This document shows, one piece after another, positions 54,050 to 64,000 of a stretch of 64,000 nucleotides of DNA. Position numbers and translations under genes: made by a program. The notes below the pieces were generated by a model. That model had not been told where the DNA came from. It did not search any database and saw nothing but the letters and a program-made list of their open reading frames with translations. Source of the stretch: Zeus faber. Lineage: Eukaryota; Chordata; Actinopteri; Zeiformes; Zeidae. Position 1 is the stretch's first letter. Each line of letters starts with the position of its first letter. Location: NCBI GenBank assembly GCA_960531495.1, contig OY482847.1, positions 9,109,492-9,173,491 on the forward strand, read 5' to 3'.

Positions 54050-54440
54050 CCTGATTGCAGGACGGTGAACGGGGTGCGATCATGAAGTGTTGCCGGATCA
54101 GTGTGGGAAAATTCAGTTGGGGTTCAATAAATTCAAAGAGCCCTGTGTTATGAGATGTGGGATAGCGCCGCCTGCGCGCACTGTCTCGGCCCCTGTGAGG
54201 ATAATTCATTAACTTCCCTAATCCTCTCATGTGGTGTTGAAGCAGACAAAGATGAAAAGCTCTGAATATCAAAAACAAGCCGTTCTGAGCGGCTCTCCGC
54301 CGCGCCGCCGTGCCGAGGAGGACGATGCATGTTCCGAGGCCGCGTGCGCCGTGTTAATGAGCTCCCAAATACATTTTGTGTGCAGCTTATGGCCGCCGCG
54401 CAGCGCCGTGGGATGAGAACAGCTCAATAAAATATACGCA
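54050..54440. promoter_or_regulatory. Candidate conserved noncoding element
   Basis: Repeat-free, CpG-containing block with GGATAATTCATTAACTTCCC, GTTAATGAGCTCCCAAATAC and GGCCGCCGCGCAGCG. Role is inferred. Confidence 0.35.
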
Positions 54441-55985
54441 GGAGGTCGACACGGAGGGAAAATAAAAAAAAATAAAAAAACCTTTTTGACAATGTTAAGC
54501 CCGGCAGCTGCTTTGAGGCAACTGAAGGGTTTTTATCAGTTCCTCAGATGTCGGATCATGGGGTGTAGAAAGCTTTCCAAGGGTAAGCAAAGTCAGAGGA
54601 GCCGCTACTGTACCACAACATGCCTCCACCCACACCACCAATGTGCACGTTGTGGCGCGTGCACGTGTCCCGCGTTCCGTAGCAAAGTGGCGGGAACTCC
54701 GCTCCGTGCGCAGATCTTCATCCCTCTGTTTCCGAGCTTCTGCTCTCCTCTGCTTCTGCGCTTTCTGTCCTTCCTCATGGAGGAAGAGGAGGAGTGGAGG
54801 CTCATGCATGTCGCTCTCTGAATATAAGTAGATATTGAAGAGAAATCTTGGCTGGCAATGGCAGGTCAAATGTCATTCAGAAATAATTTGGTTCTTCATG
54901 CAGTCCCAGATGGGAGTGGGGTTGACCCGCATAGGAAATAAACTTTGAAGCAGAAAACTTATAGGATAAGATAAAAATAAAAATACATTTAAATACGATA
55001 ATAATAAATACAATATAATGTGTGAAAATGCTATGTTAAATATATGCAGATAAAAACATTGAGGTTTATTTATTTCCTCAGCTGCATAATGGCTGCGTCT
55101 CAAAGTCGACGCTGTACAGTAGGAATGAGGTGAAAAAACCCCAGTTTTTTTTCGAGTATCAGAAACAGCAGCGACTGAAAACCAAAATTCTCCTGTTGTA
55201 TGACCATCCCAGTGTCTGGGAGCTGAGACACATTTGATACAACCGGTCATATAAAGGGGGACGACGCCCGACATAAAGCAAGTTACACTTGATAAATCCC
55301 TCCCCATAGCTAACCTCGGGGAGCGGGGAATGGGTTTATTGATGCACACCTGTGTCTCTGCAGATAGTGTAATAAAGGAAGGGGCAGGGAACAGAAGGCT
55401 GCTCGCGGTAGCGGGCGTTGGCGACCGTGCTCTGGAAACTCAGCCTGGGTTAATGCGTCTGCACCTGGCCTCGCCTCGGAACAAAGATTTTTCAGGGGCT
55501 GCGGCGTGATGCATGAAGAAGCGATTGTTTTTGCGGCGTGTATAAATTAGAAGAATGGCACCTTGTTGACACTCTGGATGATGAAATAACAGGCACTTTA
55601 GGTAATTCCTCTGATAAAGCAGTCTGACCCCGTGGCAGCGAGTGGATGATAGAATCTGAGGCACTTGTGCGGGTCACTGTCAGGATCATCCGTCTCAACA
55701 TTCCATTAGGGCTTCCGCTCGCTGCCAAGAGAGCGAGGAGCTCCACTGTCCCAGGGTGGAACATCAAGGAAAGGGTCTTTCCAAATCCTCTGAAAGGGGG
55801 TGGTCCCTGTCCGCACTTCTCATAGCTCCAGAGGCCGATGCTCTATGTTCACGCCGGGACTCAGCGCCCTGCTGTAGACACGGATTTGCTTCAGATTGGC
55901 ATGGGTTTCGTGAGGAGCGAACGTATGACCGACGTTCACAAAATTCCGCCCGTTAAATCCTAGACCCTGAAGCCTGCTACGCAAT
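54441..55985. other. Intergenic, no gene recognised
   Basis: Mixed composition. An AT-rich stretch at 54955-55060 may be an old repeat. No gene is supported. Confidence 0.5.
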
Positions 55986-55989
55986 TGAC

Positions 55990-57330
55990 GTCCGCTCGGC
56001 CCGTCGGCACCGTCACAAATCACTTGAGGCAACAGAGGAGCTCGGGTCCTGTTACTGGAATCAAATGATCGGAGGAGACGGCCTAGCTCCATAAGACTCA
56101 ATGGTGCAAAGAGATAAGCCGCTGTAGGAGGGCTCAAGGATTTCAGCGCTCGAGGGGTCCATGCCGAGTGAGCTTTTGAACGGCGAGGGTGTGTTTGAGC
56201 GCGCCCGGAGAGCAGTGCCGAGAGTAAAGGTGGCATGATGGTTCAGATCCTACCTTCTAGCGCTCGCTGCCATATCAGGTTCAAATCCCAGACTTTCCTA
56301 TCCAAGTCCTGCTCCTTTAATCAAATTATTGGAGGATATGACCAGCCTTCATCAGACTCTGGTGCAAAGAGGTAAGCTGTTCTTGAGGGTTCGATGCCAA
56401 GTGCGCGTTTGAAAGCGCCCGGAGACCAGGGTCGAGTGCGGGGGTGACCTGTTGGCGTGAGGGTCCAGGTGCTGCTTTGCAGGTTCAAGTCCTGATTTTT
56501 CCATCCAAGTCCCGTTCCTTTAAACAAATGATTGGAGGAGACGACCAGCCTTCTAAAGAGGTAAGCTGCTGTTGTAGAGCTAATGGATTTGGAGACTTGA
56601 GGGTTAGATTCCTGGTAAGCTTTTGAAAGCTCACTCGGGAACACCTCCGCGGATGCCAGGCGGCCGGTTTGATTCCCTCTCTGCCCCAGTAGCCGGATAG
56701 CAGCAACAACAGCAAATCCTGCTTGGGGGGGGGGGGAGTTCAGACCCCCATCCTCCAGGAATGATGACGCTAGGGCGCTTCTGAGAAAACAACATCCAAC
56801 ATCCACGTTCTGGTTCTGTGATTTCAACACCATCAGGTCGCCTTTATGCTCAACTCTGGTTGTTTTAAACACGCCCTCAGGGTACCACCTTTCAAATGGA
56901 CTCAGCATCGTACCCTCAAGCTGTCAAACACTGAAGCCCCCCAAGAACAGCTGACCACTGTGCGCCACCGAGTCTTATGAAGCCTATCTGTCTCCTCCAA
57001 TCATTGATGATTAAACAGACAGGATGGAAAAGCCTTGACTCGAAGCTGCGACTGAAGCGCCAAATCATCCTCCCACTAGGTCGCCTTCACATTTGACGCT
57101 TGTCTCCAGGCGCTTTTAAACACACCCGGAGATTTGAACCTGGGCCGGCAGTACCGATAGGCAGTGTCTGAACCATCGTGCCACACGGTCTCCTCAACAC
57201 TACACTGGTCTCCAGTAACTTTGGGGTACCGCCGTACACTCACTCGGTATTGAACCCTCAATTCCTCCCACAGTGATTAATCTATTTGAGCCACCGAGTC
57301 TTATGAAGTGTAGTTTCCTCCGGTCATCTG
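55990..57330. repeat. Cluster of tandem and inverted tRNA-like repeats
   Basis: At least three direct units of about 200-280 bases (starting near 56028, 56305 and 56508) share AATCAAATGATCGGAGGAGA-type, GACCAGCCTTC, AAAGAGGTAAGCTG and GCGCCCGGAGA blocks. Further copies at 56940-57330 are inverted (CCTCCAATCATTGATGATT, CACCCGGAGATTTGAACC), with CCACCGAGTCTTATGAAG occurring twice (56967 and 57291). Several B-box-like GGTTCAAATCC and GGTTCAAGTCC strings suggest descent from a tRNA-like SINE. The 195-codon minus ORF inside is a by-product. Confidence 0.7.
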
Positions 57331-57605
57331 ATTTGAGGAACAATTGGCGAGGACTTGCATGGACAGTGATGGAGTAATTGATAATAACTATGAGCACAGA
57401 TAATTCGGGAGCTGATGGAGAAGAACTGATTGAATAACTTATGTAACCCTTGTGTGAGTTGTGGTGCTAAAATGCTAAAACCCTAGTGAAGCCCCCCCTT
57501 GTTTCGCAACGCATTCCGGAACCTGTGAGTGTGCGATTATCTCTTTTGACTTCACCAAAGGCAGGGAGTCTTTAACATAAAAATATATGATATTACATCA
57601 AGGCG
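57331..57605. other. Intergenic, no gene recognised
   Basis: Nothing assignable. Confidence 0.6.
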
Positions 57606-57609
57606 ATAA

Positions 57610-57970
57610 ATAAATGATTTAACATATGGAAGCAGCGTGACTGATAGCAGTGCTCGCTGTAGCCCATTAGTTGTTGACAGCTCAGGGAAGGGAAGCGTGC
57701 GGAATCCGCCGCCTGTAATTCTGTCTCATTACGGCTCCGGCCGCCGTGTCCTCCCCCGGACCCTTAATTCATCTGCTGCAGTTTGCCCTGTCGTTGCCCC
57801 TTGTTTTATTGCTAACTAAGTCACAGTGCTACCATGCCCAATTTATGGCTGCGATTGAGCTCCTTGCAAATCAGGGAATATTTTCATTGATTTACCCAAA
57901 TTGTCTGATCTGCTTCATGCTCCTGGGTTCCTGACTGGGCGGCATTTCCTGATTCCTTTCGTCTTAACTT
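57610..57970. promoter_or_regulatory. Candidate conserved noncoding element (strong candidate)
   Basis: Repeat-free block with GCCTGTAATTCTGTCTCATT, CCCTTAATTCATCTGCTGCA, CCTTGCAAATCAGGGAATA and a run of homeobox-like cores. By composition it is among the most enhancer-like parts of the window. Role is inferred. Confidence 0.4.
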
Positions 57971-58124
57971 AAAAATCAATCAGTGACCATAACCAGAGCG
58001 GCCGAACATATTTAAAGCAGGACAGCTGCTCCTTCTCATCAAATAATCTCCTAAACACCAAATACGCACGTTGACATAGATGCACGTGGATGAGGTCAAG
58101 CATTGTTCTTTTTTCAATATTGCT

Positions 58125-59385
58125 TTGGAAAGATTCTCAGAATTTTTCATGCTGAAACTATTTGAAACAGAACTGACAGAACCGCGGCAGAATCTACAAA
58201 CGCGGTTAAGGTGTCGTTTAAACCGGTATGTCACAAGCATCTCGTGGTTTAAGTTTTATCCGAGTCGATCGACATACGGAGCAGAAATAAGTGAAAAACA
58301 ACCAAATTTGACCCAAAGTATCCAGGTGGTCGTGCTTGAACAACACGCCCCCTGTTTGTAAAAGAATTAACAAGATGAGATTTACAGTAAGACGCTTTAT
58401 GACGACATCATATATTTACTATAAATGTACAGATTCTGGGTCAGAGTGTACATTCAGACAGTGTCCAGTGTGCAGTGTAGACTCTGTCACTCTGTATTGG
58501 TTCGAGATTACAAACGATGCGTTAAGATGTATATTTATGTACCTCCTTACCCTGTAGATGTCAGTAGATCTGTTTGATAGCTATTTTACTTTGGTCCCCA
58601 TTATTTTGCCGGAATTGATGAAAAATACAAAAAATTGTAGTCGACAAAGACTCGTGACCGCCTCGAGTCCAGTGCAGTCGATTGTACGCGTGAGTGATGT
58701 GTTCAAGATCCAGCGAGGCGTCAGAAAAATGGAAGCCGTGACATGTTCTCACTGAAATACTGCAATGTTTTTTGTATTTCATGGAAACGTAACTTATTGA
58801 AAATGTAATTCAAGGAAAGAAGTCACTACTAAAATTACGTAAGTTTGACTACCTCTATAAACCTGGATTGATATCAATGTCATAATTGACGCACACGAAA
58901 CACGTCACCTTCCATCACTGACACTGCACATGTACTTACACACAACAAGGTAGGTTATAACAATGACAAAGTTTGGTTTAAAGTAAAAAATAAACGGTTG
59001 TTTTAATCAAACGTCATGTATAAACAGTTTCCTACAGCTAAACTTAGCAAACTTAAATCCAAAGGCAGAAGGTGTTAAGTCTTGACAAATTCTTCCATGA
59101 TAATTCCGATACCAAATTAATGTTTAAGTTAGATAAATGTTGTGTGCATTACAATACAGACAAGTCATCTATTTATAGGCAATAAAGAAGCAATTGTCCA
59201 ATTGTCAAAAATCCATTCCTCAAGGTCAGTCCATGTTGATTAGTCCAGACGTCCACGATGTTTGTAACATGAACTTTGTAACTTGTGATGCGTTTCACAG
59301 AAATCCAAATACTGTAATATGTACCTCAAACAAATACACTGGACCCTGTGTATTGCTATATTTATTATTATTTGCATTATTATAC
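58125..59385 (+). repeat. Unclassified dispersed repeat, copy B
   Basis: Counterpart of 11560-12725 in the same order and orientation. It ends with CCCTGTGTATTGCTATATTT and ATT units. The spacing between two anchor blocks is 497 bases here against 440 in copy A. Confidence 0.75.
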
Positions 59386-59915
59386 CGAGCAGAGGGATGC
59401 CACCAGTCACCCCCCCCCCCTTGGACAATGATGTTACAGATCATTTTTCAACCTAAACCATCGTTTCAAACATCGACGCAACACACACTACGGCAGCGTT
59501 GGTGACCTCAAAAACGGGCCTTGTTATAAAATTAGCAAAATTACATGTGTCACATTTCACACATTGGCAGCTGCTCTGCCTTCTGTCGGCGGCAGATCCA
59601 TCCTCCCGACAGCGACCCCACTTTTCACTTGCACTTTTGACACGACTCGACTTCCTGACACAAGGTGAGGGGGATAATTATAGAATGCATTCAGGGCTGC
59701 GGAGCTGTGCCGGGGGTTTGGGCGGGGGGCTAAATCAAATGCAGTCACATCTGTTTAACTTCACCGGCCGGTTGCACCTACCTACAGCACCGGGAGGGAG
59801 AAAACAATGCGACGGAGAGAGAGGGGGGTGGGGGGTGGGGATGGTAGAGACTGGAGGTGAGGTTGGACAGGTTTAATGCTCTGGCCACTGGCACCTTGGA
59901 CGGTATCGAACGGCA

Positions 59916-59965
<50 letters not shown>

Positions 59966-60300
59966 GTGTGTGTGATATGAGCGTGTGATGACAAGTGCTG
60001 ATTTGTATGGAGGTGGACAGCAGTGGAGGACGGAGCCGCAGGGGCGGCTCACCTACCCTCACATTAACGTCACTGTCACAGGAGAAGAACGAGAGCACGA
60101 GAAAGTGAGAGGAGAAGGAGAGAAAAAGAAAATGAGTGTATGAGTGCATAACAGAGGTCTCATGTTCCTCGGTAAAGAGAAGGTTTTCGAAGATGCAACT
60201 GGGCCACAGATACGATTATTTTTGGCGTCATGTGTCAAAGTAACATTGTGTTTGTGTTGCACTGCTTTGGAGCCTGAGATTGAGCGGTTTAAAAAAATAT
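59386..60300. other. Intergenic, with GT repeat
   Basis: 59550-59780 is complex and repeat-free. A GT run lies at 59916-59974. No gene is recognised. Confidence 0.5.
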
Positions 60301-60303
60301 ATA

Positions 60304-60305
<2 letters not shown>

Positions 60306-60344
<39 letters not shown>
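60306..60344. repeat. TA microsatellite
   Basis: About nineteen TA units. Confidence 0.95.
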
Positions 60345-60349
<5 letters not shown>

Positions 60350-60717
60350 AGGCGCTCTTCACTCTTCCACAGTGAACTTGCCATCTCAATAAAGGCTCGT
60401 TTAAACTTTTTGAAAGAAAAGTGGCTTGAATTTTTGTTCCCGAACAAAGAGACCCTTTGCGGGTTTGCAATAACACCCTATACCTTTCCTTTCTTACAAT
60501 GATATATTTGTTGTATTTTGCCATTTTTTTAAAGGTATAACAACAAAAACACTATTGTCAAAAGGTTGATATTGGAATAAAAATATAATAAAAAATACAT
60601 AAAATAAAAAAATATTTGGAAAGAAATTAGTATAACTTTAGTGTTGAGAAAATAAGAAATACATATTTTAATTGGGAGTTTTGTAATATAGGGGTTTGGA
60701 ATTGGACTTTGCGTTGC

Positions 60718-60990
60718 TGGGCGGTCCGGGCGGCGCAGTGGGAAGCTCTGTTCCCTGTCGGCTCCCTGGTTTGAACCGTGGGGTTTTGGGATCTCAGGTG
60801 TCTGGATCCGGAGCCGTTTCAATGCTTCCTCTGTGTTTCCCCCGGGTTCCCCTGATTTTATCCTCCTTCCCAAAAAGGAGTAGAAGAGGTCGAAGGGTGG
60901 ATGTGTGTGATCCCCGCCCCACGACCCCGACCAGGAAAGGAGAGAGAGTGGATAGATGACCGACGATAAGTTGATGAGCGCCTGCTCTGG
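60718..60990 (+). mobile_element. tRNA-derived SINE, old copy
   Basis: GGCGGCGCAGTGGGAAGCTC resembles a tRNA-like head with A box, followed by B-box-like GGTTTGAACC at 60768-60777. The body has TGTGTTTCCCCCGGGTTCCC and the tail CCACGACCCCGACCAGGAAA plus GGATAGATGA. This order is that of a very abundant teleost SINE-like repeat. Confidence 0.6.
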
Positions 60991-61253
60991 AACAGGCTCA
61001 AGTCGAGGAGAAGTAAAAAAGTTAAAACGAGATTAAGGGTGTTTCTCTTCTGTTTCTTGACCTCTGTATAAATGAGCTAATTGCAATTTACATGAAAATA
61101 AATTGTATTATATTACATGGAGTACAATTTTATTGGATGGAACTGGATGATTGGGCTGAATTATATATGCAAATAAAGTACAGATGTGAGATTCAGAGAA
61201 CGTGAGAGGGAAAGAGAGATGCACAGAAAGACAAAGAAACAGAGAAGTGAGAG

Positions 61254-61288
<35 letters not shown>

Positions 61289-62680
61289 GGTTACCCAGTG
61301 ATAATTGCCCTCCGCTGACACAGATCGTGGGACGGTTTTTAAACTGCAGGTGCGAAATGGTAAATTTTTAGGCTCGGCCGTAAAAATTTAGAATTCAAAT
61401 AACTTTCCTCATTGAGAATTTTTTAATAGATTCTCTGCCATCAATAACCTTGAACAGAGGAAGAGAGAGAAAAAAAAACAGAGGGGGAAAAGAGGGAGAG
61501 GAAGAGATGATGAAAACAGACCCTGGCAGGATGGAGGTGGTGAAACAGGATGTTATGGATTTAGGATTTTATGAAAGGGGAACGCGGCTCCACTTCTGCA
61601 GCGTCGGCAGCTTTCGCTTTCTGCAGCTTCCATTCTGCTCTTCCACCTTTTTTATTTCCCAAAAATGACGCATTGTTAGATCTTTAAATCCAAGTAGGGA
61701 TGTGACGATCCTGAAATATAAGTTGACGATTATTTGTCAAACAAGTAATTGTGATTAATAAGTTAATATTCTTGTTTGGTTCCCTTTATGCCACAATCGT
61801 AGTATAGGCTTCTAATAGTATAATAATACACGCCTATCTATCGTGGAAGAGACATTTATTGACATTTAATATTTTTATGTATATGTATATGTATAGGTTA
61901 AGTTTCCTCAACCCACCGGATGGGAACTGGCCTAATTCCCATTTTATTTATTACAATATTTACATTGTTTGAAAATTCCCTTGACACATACGCAGATGTT
62001 AATCTATGAGTGTGGAACGTAAAGATTTTTTTTATAAAACAAACAGCTCGAATTATTGCGATCGTGCGATTACGAAATAACTGTGACGGCTCTGGAGTCG
62101 AGATTGTTGACTGAGAAACATGTTGTACATTAGGAAAAATAATTTGACGAGATAGAATAGAATAAAAATGTGATTTTTGTGAAATACAGAGTAAAAAGTG
62201 CAGTGCTATACATTACAGTATATTTATATTGAAATGCTCTTAACATGAAATAAACAGAAACACTGATCTGAACAACAACAATGATCAAAATAACAGGATC
62301 CCAGGGTCGCACACTTCATGATGTCATCAGAAAGAAATAGATTAGAGAGGAAACACGGCAGGGGGAACTAAAAATGTTCAAACGCAATCAGGAGACGCAG
62401 GAAGCAGAATTTGACTGATTAAAAATGCCAAAATACATTTATGATGCACTTCCTGTTTGGTCTGTCTCACAGCCCATGAATAGCAACGGTGTTTGGGTGG
62501 GTTTTTTTTTGGATTGTGGAAGGTTTTTATTTTTTCCACCTCCAAGTCCTCCTAAAAAACACATTTTAGCAGCACGCTAAATACCTGCTACGACTGAAGG
62601 ACATTTGGGTTATATTTGATGAAAAAACCTAAGCTTAATGATATAAAGACCATAAAATTAACAAATATGTTGTTAATGTT
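60991..62680. other. Intergenic, no gene recognised
   Basis: It includes a GAAA tetranucleotide run (61255-61288). The part 61300-61460 is complex. The part 61690-62100 (GGGATGTGACGATCCTG) may be an old dispersed element. Confidence 0.5.
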
Positions 62681-62684
62681 AAAA

Positions 62685-62733
<49 letters not shown>

Positions 62734-62744
62734 CATACATATAA

Positions 62745-62803
<59 letters not shown>

Positions 62804-62824
62804 AAAATATATTTAAAAAAATTA

Positions 62825-62894
<70 letters not shown>

Positions 62895-62913
62895 AAAATA
62901 TATTTAAAAAAAT

Positions 62914-62964
<51 letters not shown>

Positions 62965-62995
62965 TATATACACACATATACATACATATATGTAT
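62685..62995. repeat. TA-rich array with 91-bp higher-order duplication
   Basis: TA runs interrupted by the block CACACATAAAAATATATTTA, which occurs at 62796 and again at 62887, a 91-base period. Confidence 0.95.
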
Positions 62996-63660
62996 GTATA
63001 TGCACTTTTATATAAGATAGAGTGTAATTTGTGAAATTTGTCTATAAGATAAAGAATTGTATGTGTTATTTCATGATGTAATGTGAAAAAATATACAAAT
63101 ATATTTCTTATATTTCTTTTTGGAATTGATAGAATCAATCTGCCATGAGAACATAATCTGATCGGAAACATTTTCCCTTTGAATTCATGAATTCAGTTAA
63201 TCTAATATGGAATGATGTGGGATTCAGGTAAAGCTTGGGTTATTTCTTTTCTGTGCTTTTGGAGCTTCCATCTTATTCTGGTGAACTTCTATATGAGAAT
63301 CTGTCTGTCAACAGCGGTCGGACTGACGTGAAAATCATATTATCTACATTCATCAATAGTCAATGTCACATGTAAGACGAAAAGAAGGATAAACATCAAA
63401 TATTCTGCAGTAACCCCTTGAACCCTGAGACAGAGTCCCTATGTGGGAGGACAGGTCTTTATTGAAGGTTGAGAGTGAGAAAACCCCCTCGCTCCCACCC
63501 CAACCCCCACCCCCACCCCCAACCCCCGGGCTGGGAGGTGCATCTCTGTGGATTTGGAGAAACAAAAGAATGCAAACAAAAGGATAAAAAAAAAAAAAAA
63601 AAGGCTAAAATGTCCAAAACTCCTCTTCCAACAAGAATATAAGCCCAAAATACCAAACTG
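62996..63660. other. Intergenic, no gene recognised
   Basis: AT-rich with a C/A-rich run at 63497-63530 and an A-run at 63586-63602. Confidence 0.6.
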
Positions 63661-63690
63661 TCTCTCTCTCTCTCTCGCTCTCTCTCTCTG
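63661..63690. repeat. CT microsatellite
   Basis: About fourteen CT units with one CG interruption. Confidence 0.95.
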
Positions 63691-63769
63691 GCGCCACTCA
63701 TCGCCGCCTCCAACACCATCAGCTCTATCCTCAACCCCCACCCTCCCCCCTCCACCCTCAGCCGTCAAT

Positions 63770-64000
63770 AAATCCATCCTGGGGATCGATGCCTCAGCGA
63801 ATCACTAAAAGTTATCAGCCGAAGCCCTGCCAAATCTGCAAACACAATCACTATGTAAATCCATCTTTACTTCTGCCTGACAAAGAGGGCCAGCGAGCAT
63901 CATCAAAGCCCCCTTCAAGGCAAGCAAACATTTAATAGAATTGGACAAGACGGGGCCAGACCATTGCTGCTTTTTTAAACCGGCACATCAAAATATATAG
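63770..64000. promoter_or_regulatory. Candidate conserved noncoding element running off the window end
   Basis: Repeat-free block with CAGCGAATCACTAAAAGTTA, AAACACAATCACTATGTAAA and CCTGACAAAGAGGGCC. Role is inferred. Confidence 0.35.

Noticed and set aside
56321..56908. 195-codon minus-strand ORF
   Set aside because: It lies in tandem and inverted tRNA-like repeats, and repeated peptide segments follow the DNA repeat.

Overview
The window is vertebrate nuclear DNA, most likely from a ray-finned (probably percomorph) fish. The evidence is intron-split coding sequence with GT/AG junctions, very dense CA/GT, CT, TA and CTGT microsatellites, and fish-type transposons (two Tc1-like elements, tRNA-derived SINEs, LINE 3' tails with ATT-type ends, and small TIR elements). 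There are no bacterial-style genes, operons or CRISPR arrays.

Positions 745-17906 (+ strand) hold the 3' fifteen coding exons of cyld, the Lys63/Met1-linkage deubiquitinase that dampens NF-kB, JNK and Wnt signalling. The reading frame is continuous through all fifteen exons: 2376 nt, 791 residues plus stop. It runs from the end of the first CAP-Gly domain, through CAP-Gly 2 and 3, into the complete USP catalytic domain with its zinc-binding insert. The start codon and first exons lie upstream of the window. Introns carry a dead Tc1-like transposon split by a SINE, a TTAA-flanked element, another TIR element and an unclassified dispersed repeat. The 3' UTR contains a 137-bp inverted-repeat element.

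From about 19.1 kb to 64 kb I find no convincing protein-coding or RNA gene. The interval looks like a gene desert. In vertebrates CYLD is commonly followed by a large interval leading to the developmental regulator SALL1, so this stretch may belong to that regulatory landscape; this is inference and sall1 itself is not in the window. Several 200-600 bp blocks of complex, homeobox/SOX/POU-motif-rich DNA look like conserved noncoding elements. They alternate with tandem repeats: a collagen-like CCAGGACCA minisatellite (33.0-33.95 kb), a degenerate GATCA/GATGA array (46.8-47.2 kb), a 474-bp interstitial telomere-like block (49.9-50.4 kb), a cluster of tandem and inverted tRNA-like repeats (56.0-57.3 kb) and a TA-rich array with a 91-bp duplication (62.7-63.0 kb).

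I found no clear evidence of a previously undescribed gene system. The observations most worth checking are the 3' UTR hairpin element in cyld, the collagen-like minisatellite, the interstitial telomere block, the 38-bp perfect palindrome, the paired unclassified repeats and the putative regulatory blocks.
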